Shown here: positions 1 through 9,699 of the stretch, one piece after another
Position numbering within the stretch: position 1 is the stretch's first letter
Layout: every line of letters begins with the position of its first letter
From: an uncultured Psychromonas sp.
Lineage (GTDB): Bacteria > Pseudomonadota > Gammaproteobacteria > Enterobacterales > Psychromonadaceae
NCBI RefSeq assembly: GCF_947489755.1
Contig: NZ_CANLFB010000001.1
Coordinates: 124,001 to 188,000 of the forward strand
Reading direction: 5' to 3'
DNA: 64,000 nt
Notes under the pieces: model-generated
What the model was told of the DNA's origin: nothing
Database searches by the model: none
Seen by the model: the letters and a program-made list of their open reading frames with translations, nothing else
Position numbers and translations under genes: made by a program

Positions 1-626
1 ACGACGCCACTCAAACCGCCAAAATAAGGCCCCACTAAAAAATACTGTGCTAAATTGGATGCAATAGCAGAAAATAAGAACAGTATTAATAATCGTTGCT
101 TACCTTGTTTCTTTTCAACTATTCCTCCTAATTGCCACCACCATAATGAATTGAATACGATATGTAATAGACTAAAATGCAAAAAAGCAGGGGTAATAAA
201 GCGCCAGCTTTGAAGGTAATCAAAAGGCTGCGTTCTAAAAAATGAAAATATAGAGTTGATTGGATTGAAAAATCCTAGTTCTGACCCACCGTAAATCAAT
301 AAACAAATAATAAACACGCTATGCGTTATTAATCCGCCATGTTGTTTGAAGTTACTTAATAAATTTGAATCTGCATAGGCGAAGCTTGTTGAGTTTTTTT
401 CAATGCTTCCTGACTCCCAACTGGCAGAGAGATATTCACTTTTAGTGGGATTTGCTAAAAATTGAACGAGTTCTGATTCTGCTTGTATTAACTGTGCTTG
501 GTCTTTAATAATTATTTGATGGTGAAATTCACTTTGCTGAATAATATTATTAATCTTTTTACTGTTTAAATAATCTGAGAATGCTTGTGCTAAACGTAAA
601 TGCTCAAAGCTGTGTAATACTGTCAT
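1..626 (-). CDS. glpG: Rhomboid intramembrane serine protease GlpG (3' end cut by the window edge)
   Basis: This is an inner-membrane serine protease that cleaves transmembrane substrates. Reading leftwards from the ATG at 626-624 gives 208 codons without a stop before the edge. Residues 1-95 resemble the GlpG cytoplasmic domain. The first membrane segment begins near residue 101. The HxxxxHxxxN stretch at 150-159 and GGLSG at 203-207 match the oxyanion residues and catalytic Ser (S206 here, S201 in E. coli). The second catalytic residue, a His in the last helices, lies beyond the edge. No glp regulon gene is adjacent in the window. Identification is firm; only completeness cannot be judged. 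Confidence 0.88.
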   Translation of the reverse strand, partial: MTVLHSFEHLRLAQAFSDYLNSKKINNIIQQSEFHHQIIIKDQAQLIQAESELVQFLANPTKSEYLSASWESGSIEKNSTSFAYADSNLLSNFKQHGGLITHSVFIICLLIYGGSELGFFNPINSIFSFFRTQPFDYLQSWRFITPAFLHFSLLHIVFNSLWWWQLGGIVEKKQGKQRLLILFLFSAIASNLAQYFLVGPYFGGLSGV

Positions 627-1137
627 AATATACCTCTGAAACCTTATGCCATTGTATTAAAAGTCATCTTATCGATGAGTTAGTGTTTTGTTGTTTTTTC
701 TATATAACGTTATTCAACTTTGAAGTCACCTTGTTGTTTTATGTTATGTAGCACGGTATGAAAATGCGATAGATAACAATCTTGTAGTGTAATGAATAAC
801 TAAAGGTGAATCGAATTAAATAAGTTAACTAATCTCAGTTCTCGATATGCGAAGCGATACAACACCGCTATTTTTACGGATTTCTGCGTTAAATTATCTT
901 CCAATATCTTGTTCTTGCTTTAATCATTCGCCTTGAATTACGCAAAAATAATGGCGCTGTATAATCAAAAAAATAGTCAAAAAATTTAATCTTATAATTT
1001 TAAATATAATTCCGCTTTCATTAACCAACATTGAGGTTAACTATTTATTCCATAAATTTTATTTATGATATTTTATTGACATAGTAGCGGAGTAAACTAA
1101 ATTTAATATTCCGAATAATCAAAGAAAGGAATGTTAT
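627..1137. other. Intergenic region between glpG and the comEA-like gene
   Basis: This 511-bp gap shows no convincing coding frame on either strand. Its only clear structure is an imperfect inverted-repeat element at 857-962, annotated separately. The left part should contain the glpG promoter. The right part ends in the AAAGGA ribosome site at 1125-1130 that serves the next gene. Confidence 0.6.
857..962. repeat. Imperfect inverted-repeat element, about 106 bp
   Basis: The arms at 857-883 and 936-962 are inverted copies that match at about 20 of 27 positions. The left arm begins ATACAACACCGC and the right arm ends GGCGCTGTAT. The spacer is about 52 bp and contains a second, weaker inverted match (TGCGTTAAATT against AATTACGC). 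There is no coding frame. The layout resembles a small non-autonomous mobile repeat or an extragenic palindrome. No second copy was seen in this window, so repeat status is inferred from structure. Confidence 0.5.
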
Positions 1138-1503
1138 ATGATTAATAAATTTATACGAGGATTAACCCTGGCTGCATCTTTAGTGTTACTACCGACTAGT
1201 TTATTTGCTGCAGATCTTAACAGTCTCACTTCCTCTAGTGTTGAAAAAGTTAGCTCAGCAACTACTAGCGTTAAAAAAGCCAGTACGACAGCCGCTGCTG
1301 CTACAAAAATGTCGAGTATTGATGTTAATAGTGCGAGTCTAGACCAACTGACTTCTATTTCAGGCGTTGGCCCTAAAACCGCACAATCTATTATTGACTA
1401 TCGAGACCAATATGGTGATTTCACAGATTTAAAAGATCTCGTGAATGTTAAAGGTATTGGAGCGAGTACGTTAGAGAAAATAATGCCTTACTTGAGTTTG
1501 TGA
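1138..1503 (+). CDS. Secreted ComEA-family helix-hairpin-helix DNA-binding protein
   Basis: This is a 121-residue protein with a signal peptide (basic start, hydrophobic stretch, Ala-Ala cleavage site near residue 24). A low-complexity Ser/Thr/Ala/Lys linker follows (about 28-58). The C-terminal domain (60-121) carries two helix-hairpin-helix motifs, SGVGPK near 75-80 and KGIGAS near 105-110. Proteins of this kind bind double-stranded DNA in the periplasm and help pull in DNA during natural transformation. Others have no proven role. AAAGGA at 1125-1130 supports the start. The type IV pilus genes pilMNOPQ in the same window are compatible with an uptake role, but they are not adjacent. Confidence 0.82.
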   Translation: MINKFIRGLTLAASLVLLPTSLFAADLNSLTSSSVEKVSSATTSVKKASTTAAAATKMSSIDVNSASLDQLTSISGVGPKTAQSIIDYRDQYGDFTDLKDLVNVKGIGASTLEKIMPYLSL

Positions 1504-1511
1504 TTTTTGCT

Positions 1512-1540
1512 AAGTCCCCACGATAATGTTGGGACTTATT
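1512..1540 (+). terminator. Probable hairpin terminator after the comEA-like gene
   Basis: AAGTCCC (1512-1518) pairs with GGGACTT (1531-1537), starting nine bases after the stop codon. The T tract after it is weak, so this may be an imperfect terminator. Confidence 0.5.
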
Positions 1541-1715
1541 TGGCTATTTCTTACACATTAATTTTTCTAATCTGTTTAATCCTTTAAAATCCGCTGTTCT
1601 GCACTTACTTCGATACTTGTTATTACCTCTCTTTAAACGTTAAAATGTTTATCACGAATTTAATTTCTTTATTTTTCCTTTATATTTTTAAAATAGACAA
1701 CGTAGTGGGTAATTT

Positions 1716-2732
1716 ATGACAATTTTGGTAACAGGTGGTGCGGGTTATATCGGCTCTCATACGGTAGTAGAGCTTTTAGATATAGATCAGCAAGTTATTG
1801 TTATTGATAATTTATGTAATGCTTCATTAGAGTCGCTTTCTCGAGTTGAAAAAATAACAGGTAAAATGCCTATTTTTTATCAGGGTGATATTTTAGAAAA
1901 AAGCTTTTTAGACTCGGTATTTAAACAACATAAAATTGATTCTGTTATTCATTTTGCAGGTTTAAAAGCAGTAGGCGAGTCGGTCGCTAAACCTATTTCT
2001 TACTATCAAAATAATGTTCAAGGAACATTAACATTACTCGAGGCAATGAAAGACGCAGGTGTTTTTAAGCTTGTTTTTAGTTCTTCTGCAACGGTTTATG
2101 GTGATCCTGCTGCGTTACCTATTCGTGAAGACTTCCCTGTCGGCGGTACAACAAACCCTTATGGTACGTCGAAACTAATGGTGGAAATGGTCTTAGAAGA
2201 TGTTGCTAAGTCAGATCCTCGTTGGGCGTTTGTTATTTTACGTTATTTCAACCCGGTTGGCGCGCACCTGTCTGGCTTAATCGGTGAAGATCCTAATGGT
2301 ATTCCGAATAATTTATTACCGTATATTGCTCAAGTCAGTGTTGGTAAGCTAAAAGCATTGGCTGTTTTTGGTGATGATTATGATACGCCTGATGGAACTG
2401 GCGTACGTGATTATATACACGTAGTGGATTTAGCGCTTGGTCATTTAAAAGCCTTAAAAAGGATTGAGGATGATAAGGGAGTGTTTATTTATAATTTAGG
2501 CACAGGTAATGGTTATTCCGTGTTAGACATGATCAAGGCATTTGAGGTCGCTAGCAAACAAGCCATCCCTTACAATGTTTCTCCGCGTCGTGAGGGAGAC
2601 ATTGCCGCTTGTTACGCTGCGCCAGAAAAAGCGTTAACTGAATTAGATTGGAAAGCGGAACGTGGATTAGAAGATATGATGCAGGATACTTGGCGTTGGC
2701 AGTCAAATAACCCTAATGGTTATAAAAGTTAG
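1716..2732 (+). CDS. galE: UDP-glucose 4-epimerase
   Basis: This enzyme interconverts UDP-glucose and UDP-galactose with bound NAD in the cytoplasm, feeding galactose use and surface polysaccharide synthesis. The 338-residue length equals that of E. coli GalE. The Rossmann motif GGAGYIG is at 7-13. The catalytic trio falls at the canonical positions: Ser124, Tyr149 and Lys153 (YGTSK). No galT, galK or polysaccharide cluster is next to it, so it appears to be a stand-alone gene with its own promoter in the 212-bp gap upstream. A role in envelope sugar supply rather than galactose catabolism is an inference from this isolation. Confidence 0.95.
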   Translation: MTILVTGGAGYIGSHTVVELLDIDQQVIVIDNLCNASLESLSRVEKITGKMPIFYQGDILEKSFLDSVFKQHKIDSVIHFAGLKAVGESVAKPISYYQNNVQGTLTLLEAMKDAGVFKLVFSSSATVYGDPAALPIREDFPVGGTTNPYGTSKLMVEMVLEDVAKSDPRWAFVILRYFNPVGAHLSGLIGEDPNGIPNNLLPYIAQVSVGKLKALAVFGDDYDTPDGTGVRDYIHVVDLALGHLKALKRIEDDKGVFIYNLGTGNGYSVLDMIKAFEVASKQAIPYNVSPRREGDIAACYAAPEKALTELDWKAERGLEDMMQDTWRWQSNNPNGYKS

Positions 2733-2767
2733 AAGCACATCGATTTTATTTTAAAATGCTAATACGT

Positions 2768-2802
2768 AAATCTATAAGGCTCATAGAGGGTTTTATAGAT
2801 TT
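2768..2802. repeat. AT-rich hairpin downstream of galE
   Basis: AAATCTATAA (2768-2777) and TTATAGATTT (2793-2802) form a perfect 10-bp inverted repeat with a 15-base loop. It lies between the convergent galE and GGDEF genes. It is AT-rich, so it would be a weak terminator at best. Confidence 0.45.
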
Positions 2803-2940
2803 ATCGCGATAACGAATAGATTTATTGAGATAACTAAAAATGAGGCGGTAATAAAATTTTTTAATGTCTTCTCTACATATCAAAAGTCTAAATATAAAAA
2901 AGATATCCTATACAAATGTTAATTGGTATACATCAATAAA

Positions 2941-3825
2941 TTATACTATTTCAGCCTCTACTCGCACGTATACTTGATTTTTACCTTGTTGTTTTGCTGT
3001 AGATAAGCATTGTTCTGCGCTGTTAATCAGCTCACTACTTTTTAATTCATCTTTGTAAGTAACTGCGCCAATGCTGACCGTTACATTAATAATATCTTGA
3101 TCGAACTCTACACATAATAATTCTGCATTTGTTCTTATTGTCTCTGCAACTTGTTTGGCAATATCATCATTACTATTGTTAAGTAATATAATAAACTCTT
3201 CACCGCCCCAGCGAGCAACCGTATCGGTTTTACGTACACAATCAATGAGTTTATTAGCAAGTCGTTTTAAAACAATGTCACCGGCTGCTTGGCTGTAACG
3301 TTCATTGGTGAGTTTAAAGTTATCAATGTTAATTAATAAAATAGAAAATGTTTCAATGTGTGGCGAGACGAGTAAGTTAGTGAGTTGATAGTTAAAGTGG
3401 GTACGTGTGGATAATTGCGTTAATTCATCAGTTTCAGAGATTTTTTTTAATTTAGTCGTGTTTGCATTATTCTGTGCTATCCATTTACTGATTCCATAAA
3501 TGACTAAAATAAAACCAATTAATTGCCCAATATCTTCAAATAGTACGCCTAACAGCCAAGGTTGGATAAACACTTCATCTAATGTGTCAGTGAGCATGGC
3601 TAAAAATAGAAAGAAAAACCCATTCATTAAATATTTATATACATGAGGGTTATATTTCACCTTTTGCATGTTAATAAGCGAAAATAACAAAGTTGCAGTA
3701 ATTAATACGCCAAAAAACAGACTATAAAGGTCTATTTGATAAGTAATTGGAAATAACCACATCTGTAGTGCTGTGTATGCAATGACAAAAAAGTAAAGTG
3801 AGCTAGTTGCTGTGCTTCTAATCAA
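2941..3825 (-). CDS. Membrane-bound diguanylate cyclase (GGDEF)
   Basis: This 294-residue protein is predicted to make c-di-GMP from two GTP. The N-terminal ~115 residues hold about four hydrophobic segments and no large periplasmic domain. The GGDEF domain starts near 130 (ETDELTQL). The active-site motif is intact as GGEEF at 207-211. An RxxD inhibitory site (RKTD, 198-201) lies exactly five residues upstream, as in feedback-inhibited cyclases. The gene is a single unit, convergent with galE and divergent from the SNF2 gene. The signal it senses cannot be read from the sequence. Confidence 0.88.
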   Translation of the reverse strand: MIRSTATSSLYFFVIAYTALQMWLFPITYQIDLYSLFFGVLITATLLFSLINMQKVKYNPHVYKYLMNGFFFLFLAMLTDTLDEVFIQPWLLGVLFEDIGQLIGFILVIYGISKWIAQNNANTTKLKKISETDELTQLSTRTHFNYQLTNLLVSPHIETFSILLINIDNFKLTNERYSQAAGDIVLKRLANKLIDCVRKTDTVARWGGEEFIILLNNSNDDIAKQVAETIRTNAELLCVEFDQDIINVTVSIGAVTYKDELKSSELINSAEQCLSTAKQQGKNQVYVRVEAEIV

Positions 3826-4032
3826 GTGGTTTTATCTCTATTAACTGAATTTTCGTCAATTTTATGTGAACATGATGACAAATAAATATTTAACTACAAC
3901 TTACTACAATTATATTTCTGAGTAAATAAATGAACAGCTAAATAGATCATTTTTGAATTATGTGATTAATGCTTTATTTATGCTTACTATCTCTTTATCA
4001 TTAACGATCCGTTTTTTAGATGGTTTTTTCCG

Positions 4033-7000
4033 ATGCCTAAAGTAACTCAGCAAGATATTTCTACAAGTTTTGGTCGTAACATTATTGATCGAGGCACCCT
4101 TTATTTTAAAGAAAGTCGTGTATTAGCGTGCGATTACGATGAATCGAGTAACGCTCTTGTTGGGCTAGTGAAAGGGAGTCATGAAACTCCTTATAAAACT
4201 AAAGCGTCAATAAAGCCCTCTAATAAAGGTGGTTTTATAATTCATAGTACTTGTTCTTGCCCTGTGGGATGGAACTGTAAGCATGCTGTGGCTTTATTAT
4301 TAGCTTATCAAGCAGATACTCCCAATTATAACGTCGAAAATAGTTATCAAACTTGGTATGAGATGTTAAATGGAAAAGCTGCCGCCCCTACCAAAATAAG
4401 AGCATCTGCTTACCAAGGTCATTTCCGCTTTTCTTTTGACAAGAAAGTATTGAATCATGAGCATCGTTATATAAAAGTTGAATATGGCACCGTGCGTTTT
4501 TTGAAAAGTGAAAATACACATGTGTTTAGTGAAAAAGATTTAGTCTCCGTCGCAGACAATGAAAGCTGGATGGAGAGCTTCAAGTGGGTTGAAGATGTAG
4601 ATGTAGAAATACTACGTCTTTTATTAACTAAAGAAGGGCGAGCGGCTAAGTTAGGTAAGACTTATATAAAAACTGAGCTTGATTTACTCGCGTTACAAAA
4701 AATACTGGAGACGGGACGTTGTTTTTGGGAGCATTTAGAACAGAAAATAACAGTTTCTGAGTCTCGCCCAGTGAAGCTTGAATGGCAGTCAATTGAAGAT
4801 GACCTAAAACAATTAACAGTCAATTTAGAAGATTGTGAGGAATGGTTATTAATTCCTACGCCTAAACCTTATTTTTATGATTTATCACGTCATCAGGTCG
4901 GTGAAATTGAAACACACTTTAATCGTGATTGGTTACTTTCTCTATTACAAACGCCACCATTAGGTGAAGAGCAATGTGCACATTTCACTCAAGAAGTGTC
5001 ATTAGGCTTTTCACAAGATGTTTTACCTAATCCACAACATTACGATATTCAACCTATAGACGAAAAACTACAGGTGATTTTTAAGTTAGATATACAGACA
5101 ATAAAATCTCAGCCGTTATTTTTAGGTCGTTTATATTTTAAATATGGTGATCTGCTATTAACACCAAATATTCTTGAAGATAAACAACGTAATCAATACA
5201 TGCATAAAAGCCAAATCGTGAGTATTACTCGTGATATTGAGGCTGAAGTGTTAGCGCTTAACGAGTTTAACGACTTATGCTTACTTGATGTCTATATGTA
5301 TGATCCAAAATACACGGTCAGTAAAGATGTACAAGGTATTTTACCGCCTGAGTTAGGTGGCTCTCAAGAGTTTCAATGGTTGTCTTTATTAACCGCACAT
5401 AAAGCGCGTTTAGAAGTATTAGGTTGGCAGTTTGATATTGCTAAAGACTTAGCCTTACAGAGTCAGCAGGTTGACAGTATCGATATTGCTATCGATGAAA
5501 AAGGCAACTGGTTTGATTTAGGTGTGTCGATTGAAGTTGAAGGTAAACGTATTGAACTGTTACCGCTGTTATTAGAGTGGTTACGTAGTAATGAAGACTG
5601 GCAACAGAATAATTACGATATCTTGTTAGCACAGGGTAATGGGCGTCCATTACGTGTTAAACGTGAATCTATTCAACCAATCTTATCTATTTTGCAGGAA
5701 CTTGGAGAGGTTAATGAAAGTAAGATTAATTTACCACAAAACCAAGCTGCATTATTAGCTCAGCTACCTGATATTAATCGTTGGGTTGGTGGTGAACACG
5801 TACAAAACTTAGCTAAAAAGCTAGCTAGTTTTAGTGGTATCCAAGAAATACCCGCACCTGAAGGGCTTGCAGCCGAGTTACGAGACTATCAAAAAGAAGG
5901 CCTTAATTGGTTAATGTTCTTAAATGAATATGGTTTCTCAGGTGTACTTGCGGATGATATGGGACTAGGTAAAACAGTACAAACCTTAGCTTATTTACTA
6001 TATAAAAAGCAGCAGCAATTATTAACGTTACCTGCAATGGTTATTTGTCCTACCTCGTTGGTGGGGAACTGGTTAAACGAAGCAATTAAGTTTACGCCTG
6101 ACTTAAAAGTATTAGTGTTGCATGGTGTTAGTCGCCATCAATTCTTTAAAGATATTAATGACTACGATCTTGTTATAACGACTTATCCTCTGATTGCTCG
6201 TGATTTTAAGGAGTTTGCTGATTTTTCTTTCTCTGATCTTATATTGGATGAAGCACAAACGATCAAAAATCCACTGGCAAAAATGACTAAAAGTATCAAG
6301 TTGATCGATGCTAAACAGCGTTTGTGTTTAACAGGTACACCGATGGAAAACCATCTAGGTGAACTATGGTCTTTGTTTGATTTCTTAATGCCTGGATTCT
6401 TAGGTTCATATAGCACCTTCAACCGCGTTTACCGTAAGGGGATTGAAGGTGAGGGTAACCAACAAATTCAACAATGGTTAATTCAAAAAACCAAACCTTT
6501 CTTATTACGTCGTACAAAAGATGATGTGGCAAAAGAGTTACCGGCTAAAACTGAAATTATCCATAAAATTGCACTGCAAAATGATCAACGTACATTATAT
6601 GAAAGCATCCGTATTACGATGGAAGCAAAAGTGCGTGATTTATTACGTGAAAAAGGCATGGCAAGAAGTCGTATTGAGTTTTTAGATGCACTATTAAAAT
6701 TACGTCAAGCTTGTTGTGATCCACGTTTAGTGAAGCTAGAACATGCACAGCAAATTAAGAGTTCTGCTAAATTAGACTTTTTAATGGACATTGTGCCAGA
6801 GATGGTCGAAGAAGGACGACGTATTCTTATCTTCTCTCAATTTGCCCAAATGCTAGGGTTAATTGAAGAAGCGTTACTGGAAAAAGGAATCGATTTTGTT
6901 AAATTAACAGGGCAAACTCGTAATCGAAGCGAAGTGATTGAGAAGTTCCAAGGAGGCAATGTGCCTGTCTTCTTAATCTCATTAAAAGCGGGTGGTGTAG

Positions 7001-7275
7001 GGCTTAACTTAACCGCTGCGGACACCGTTATTCATTACGACCCATGGTGGAATCCTGCGGTTGAAAATCAAGCGACTGACCGTGCGTATCGAATTGGACA
7101 AGATAAACCTGTGTTTGTTTATAAATTGATTTGTGAAGAAACGGTTGAAGAACGTGTTTTAGCATTACAATCTCGTAAGCAAAAATTAGCTGACAGCGTG
7201 TATGGTAAAGAACAAGAAGAAAACTTTGCTCCTGATAACAGTGATGCACTCTTAAAATTATTTGAGCGTTATTAA
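4033..7275 (+). CDS. SWIM zinc-finger SNF2-family DNA translocase/helicase
   Basis: This is a 1080-residue Swi2/Snf2 ATPase. The N-terminus has a SWIM zinc finger with Cys74, Cys76, Cys82 and His84. A poorly conserved middle region of several hundred residues follows. The motor domain starts near 620, with Walker A in DDMGLGKT (about 640-647), the Walker B DEAQ box (about 740) and helicase C motifs up to the DRAYRIGQ motif near 1015-1022. Such proteins track along double-stranded DNA and remodel protein-DNA complexes. They are related to RapA/HepA but lack RapA's specific domains. No good Shine-Dalgarno sequence precedes the ATG. miaE follows with no gap, which suggests co-transcription. Confidence 0.88.
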   Translation: MPKVTQQDISTSFGRNIIDRGTLYFKESRVLACDYDESSNALVGLVKGSHETPYKTKASIKPSNKGGFIIHSTCSCPVGWNCKHAVALLLAYQADTPNYNVENSYQTWYEMLNGKAAAPTKIRASAYQGHFRFSFDKKVLNHEHRYIKVEYGTVRFLKSENTHVFSEKDLVSVADNESWMESFKWVEDVDVEILRLLLTKEGRAAKLGKTYIKTELDLLALQKILETGRCFWEHLEQKITVSESRPVKLEWQSIEDDLKQLTVNLEDCEEWLLIPTPKPYFYDLSRHQVGEIETHFNRDWLLSLLQTPPLGEEQCAHFTQEVSLGFSQDVLPNPQHYDIQPIDEKLQVIFKLDIQTIKSQPLFLGRLYFKYGDLLLTPNILEDKQRNQYMHKSQIVSITRDIEAEVLALNEFNDLCLLDVYMYDPKYTVSKDVQGILPPELGGSQEFQWLSLLTAHKARLEVLGWQFDIAKDLALQSQQVDSIDIAIDEKGNWFDLGVSIEVEGKRIELLPLLLEWLRSNEDWQQNNYDILLAQGNGRPLRVKRESIQPILSILQELGEVNESKINLPQNQAALLAQLPDINRWVGGEHVQNLAKKLASFSGIQEIPAPEGLAAELRDYQKEGLNWLMFLNEYGFSGVLADDMGLGKTVQTLAYLLYKKQQQLLTLPAMVICPTSLVGNWLNEAIKFTPDLKVLVLHGVSRHQFFKDINDYDLVITTYPLIARDFKEFADFSFSDLILDEAQTIKNPLAKMTKSIKLIDAKQRLCLTGTPMENHLGELWSLFDFLMPGFLGSYSTFNRVYRKGIEGEGNQQIQQWLIQKTKPFLLRRTKDDVAKELPAKTEIIHKIALQNDQRTLYESIRITMEAKVRDLLREKGMARSRIEFLDALLKLRQACCDPRLVKLEHAQQIKSSAKLDFLMDIVPEMVEEGRRILIFSQFAQMLGLIEEALLEKGIDFVKLTGQTRNRSEVIEKFQGGNVPVFLISLKAGGVGLNLTAADTVIHYDPWWNPAVENQATDRAYRIGQDKPVFVYKLICEETVEERVLALQSRKQKLADSVYGKEQEENFAPDNSDALLKLFERY

Positions 7276-8034
7276 ATGCACGCAGATGATCAATTATTAG
7301 TACCGATTAAACAGTTTCTTCATGTAGAAACACCACAAGCTTGGGTAGACAAAGCCAAGCTTGTTGAGAATCAATCTGCGTTATTAATTGATCATATGAT
7401 CTGTGAGTTAAAAGCAGCACAAACGGCGATGCTATTAGTTCGTCGTTATGCTGTAGATAAAGAAAGTGGTGAAGCGCTGATGGCTTGGTTAACGCCTTAT
7501 AATGACTTTGTTTATCGTAAGCAAGGTGACTGGAAAGCGTTAGCGAGTAATAGTTTATCTAAAAAAATAGTCGCAAAAGCAAACACTGATTACGGCCAAG
7601 ATTTGATTGATAAAATGGTTCTATTAATCAAGGAAGAATTACATCATTTTTATCAAGTCGTAGAAATTATGCAAGCTCGTGATATTACTTTTCATTTTGT
7701 TGGCTCAAGCCGTTATGCGCGAGAGCTCTTGAAGCATGTCACCACTCATGAGCCAAATACATTAATCGATAAGCTTATTTGTAGTGCCTATATTGAAGCG
7801 AGATCTTGTGAACGATTTGCTAAAATAGCACCACATTTAGATCCCATTTTAAATAAATTTTACCTCTCGTTATTGCGTTCTGAAGCTCGTCATTATCAAG
7901 ATTATTTATCATTAGCAGAGCAAATAGCGGGTAAGGATATCTCTGAGCGAATTCAATTTTTTGGGGAATTGGAAGGGGAGTTAATCAGTAGTTATGATGA
8001 TGATTTTAAGTTTCATAGTGGATGCCCAGAATAA
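7276..8034 (+). CDS. miaE: tRNA-(ms2io6A)-hydroxylase
   Basis: This non-haem di-iron monooxygenase hydroxylates the isopentenyl group of ms2i6A at position 37 of tRNAs that read U-starting codons. The 252-residue protein carries the ferritin-like four-helix ligand set: Glu44, the ExxH at 121-124, Glu174, and the ExxH at 203-206. Its ATG directly abuts the stop codon of the SNF2 gene (TAA then ATG), implying translational coupling, although no functional link between the two is known. A 12-bp stem terminator follows. The enzyme needs oxygen, so the organism probably meets air at least sometimes. Confidence 0.9.
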   Translation: MHADDQLLVPIKQFLHVETPQAWVDKAKLVENQSALLIDHMICELKAAQTAMLLVRRYAVDKESGEALMAWLTPYNDFVYRKQGDWKALASNSLSKKIVAKANTDYGQDLIDKMVLLIKEELHHFYQVVEIMQARDITFHFVGSSRYARELLKHVTTHEPNTLIDKLICSAYIEARSCERFAKIAPHLDPILNKFYLSLLRSEARHYQDYLSLAEQIAGKDISERIQFFGELEGELISSYDDDFKFHSGCPE

Positions 8035-8044
8035 GGGGATAAAG

Positions 8045-8097
8045 TTTAATCACTCTCTCATTAATATAAGCATTAAAGAGTGATTAAAGCCTTTTTT
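8045..8097 (+). terminator. Rho-independent terminator after miaE
   Basis: TTTAATCACTCT (8045-8056) and AGAGTGATTAAA (8077-8088) form a perfect 12-bp stem. The T run CCTTTTTT follows at 8090-8097. It ends the SNF2-miaE unit just before the convergent ycbX-like gene. Confidence 0.85.
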
Positions 8098-8102
8098 AAA
8101 TA

Positions 8103-9215
8103 TTAATGTTCGATGCTAATATCTGACGTTGGAATACAACTGCAAGCTAATACATAACCCGCTGCAATATCTTCTGCAAACAAACCTTGGTTATTTAACA
8201 CATCAACTTCACCGGACAATAGTTTCGTTTTACAACGACCACATTTACCACCTCTGCATGAAAATGGAATGTTAACACCTGCAAGCTCAGCTTGGTCTAA
8301 TAAAGGTTGTTGATTGTTTCCAGTCACTTCAATATCAGTCACTGAAAAGTGTATTTTCACTTCTTTTTTATTGCTTTCTAGATCGTTGATCATTGAGTTA
8401 TATACAGGCGCTTCTTTAGTCTCAAGTACTTGTATCGGATCGCCGCTACGTATAATACCTTCATTGAGCGGTATTAAATTTTGTCCAAAATCGATTTCAC
8501 CTTCATGGAATCTAAATTTTGCTAACGTTTTAAGCGGCTGCTCGAGATCTGCAATGCCTGTCTTAGGGTCAACATTAGTAAAAGTACAACGAGAACAAGG
8601 TTTACTAACGTCAAACTCTACTTCTCCTATCTTAATACGAGCCCAATTATCTTCAATAAAAGGAGCATCTCCTTTGACGATTAAATTAGGTCGGAAATGT
8701 AAGGCACTAACAGGCGTTTCTAAGTGAGTGTTCAGTTGATCAACTGATGCTTGGTTAATGATTAATAGTGGGTAACCATCAGCAAAACTAACTTGAGTTT
8801 GTTTGTTTTTAACGCAACGCATACTGCTATCAGAAAAATAAACAAGTTTACAATCTTGCTTTAGAAACGTTGAAAACCAACGATCATAATCTGAATGACA
8901 ATGTTGCGCTTGTAATGTGTCAGACCAAATATCAACGGTTAATATTTGGTCTGTAAAGTCTTCTTGTTGGATGTAAAAACTTGTTTGATTAGGCGCACTA
9001 ACAAATAAGCCTTTTCTGGAAAACTCTATACTCACCTGAGTTAATTGAGGGTGAGTACGTCCAGTGATAAATTGGCCATCAAGATCGACTAACATATAAC
9101 GTCTATCATCTTTCAAACCTTTCTCTTCAACAAAAGTTTGAGGTAATTGAACACCTTTGGTGGACTTTATTGGGTAAATATAAATATCTGTTAAGCTTTG
9201 CACGTTAATCTCCAA
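8103..9215 (-). CDS. ycbX: MOSC domain protein fused to a 2Fe-2S ferredoxin domain (YcbX family)
   Basis: This 370-residue protein is essentially the length of E. coli YcbX, a molybdenum-cofactor enzyme that reduces N-hydroxylated bases such as 6-hydroxylaminopurine. The N-terminal MOSC beta-barrel begins with YPIKSTKG (about 15-22). The central MOSC domain contains the KPCSRCTF cysteine region that binds the cofactor. The C-terminal plant-type ferredoxin domain has Cys320, Cys325, Cys328 and Cys358 (Cys360 nearby). The gene starts three bases after the mgsA stop, so the two are almost certainly co-transcribed. Electron donors were not found nearby. Confidence 0.9.
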   Translation of the reverse strand: MEINVQSLTDIYIYPIKSTKGVQLPQTFVEEKGLKDDRRYMLVDLDGQFITGRTHPQLTQVSIEFSRKGLFVSAPNQTSFYIQQEDFTDQILTVDIWSDTLQAQHCHSDYDRWFSTFLKQDCKLVYFSDSSMRCVKNKQTQVSFADGYPLLIINQASVDQLNTHLETPVSALHFRPNLIVKGDAPFIEDNWARIKIGEVEFDVSKPCSRCTFTNVDPKTGIADLEQPLKTLAKFRFHEGEIDFGQNLIPLNEGIIRSGDPIQVLETKEAPVYNSMINDLESNKKEVKIHFSVTDIEVTGNNQQPLLDQAELAGVNIPFSCRGGKCGRCKTKLLSGEVDVLNNQGLFAEDIAAGYVLACSCIPTSDISIEH

Positions 9216-9218
9216 GGC

Positions 9219-9677
9219 CTATTGTGTACGTTCGAGCAAGTAACCTTGGTAATCAGGAATACGTGTAGCGTAGTCTTTATCAATATGAACTGAGTCCATG
9301 ATAAAGTCGGCTGTTGCTATATTAGTCGCAATAGGAATATTCCATACAGCCGCTAAGCGCAAAAGCGCTTTCACATCAGTGTCATGCGGCACTGCATTCA
9401 TTGGGTCCCAGAAAAAAATCAATGCATCGAGTTTCCCCTCTGCTATTTTGGAGCCAAGTTGTTGATCTCCGCCCATTGGACCTGATAAAAGGCATTCTAT
9501 AGGTAAGCCTGTTTGCTTTGTTAATAAAACACCTGTTGTGCCTGTTGCAAATAGTTCATGTTGTTTTAATTGTGCTGTTCTTTTTGAAGCCCAGTCAATT
9601 AATAACTCTTTCATATGATCATGTGCAACTAAAGCGATCTTTTTAGATTTTGGTATATTGCGAGTAATATAATCCAT
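9219..9677 (-). CDS. mgsA: Methylglyoxal synthase
   Basis: This enzyme converts dihydroxyacetone phosphate to methylglyoxal and phosphate, a bypass that relieves sugar-phosphate stress. The frame is open further upstream to 9725. I chose the ATG at 9677 because it gives exactly the 152-residue E. coli length, avoids overlap with the upstream gene and follows an AAAGG site. With this start His19, Asp20, Asp71, Asp91, His98 and Asp101 fall at the canonical active-site positions. It lies between yijD and ycbX on the same strand. gloA, which begins methylglyoxal detoxification, is about 18 kb away in this window. Confidence 0.93.
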   Translation of the reverse strand: MDYITRNIPKSKKIALVAHDHMKELLIDWASKRTAQLKQHELFATGTTGVLLTKQTGLPIECLLSGPMGGDQQLGSKIAEGKLDALIFFWDPMNAVPHDTDVKALLRLAAVWNIPIATNIATADFIMDSVHIDKDYATRIPDYQGYLLERTQ

Positions 9678-9699
9678 TTTTTTACCTTTTATAGAACAA

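Noticed and set aside
8314-8727. A 137-residue plus-strand frame opposite the ycbX gene
   Set aside because: The opposite strand encodes a clear MOSC-ferredoxin protein with all motifs, so this is a shadow frame.
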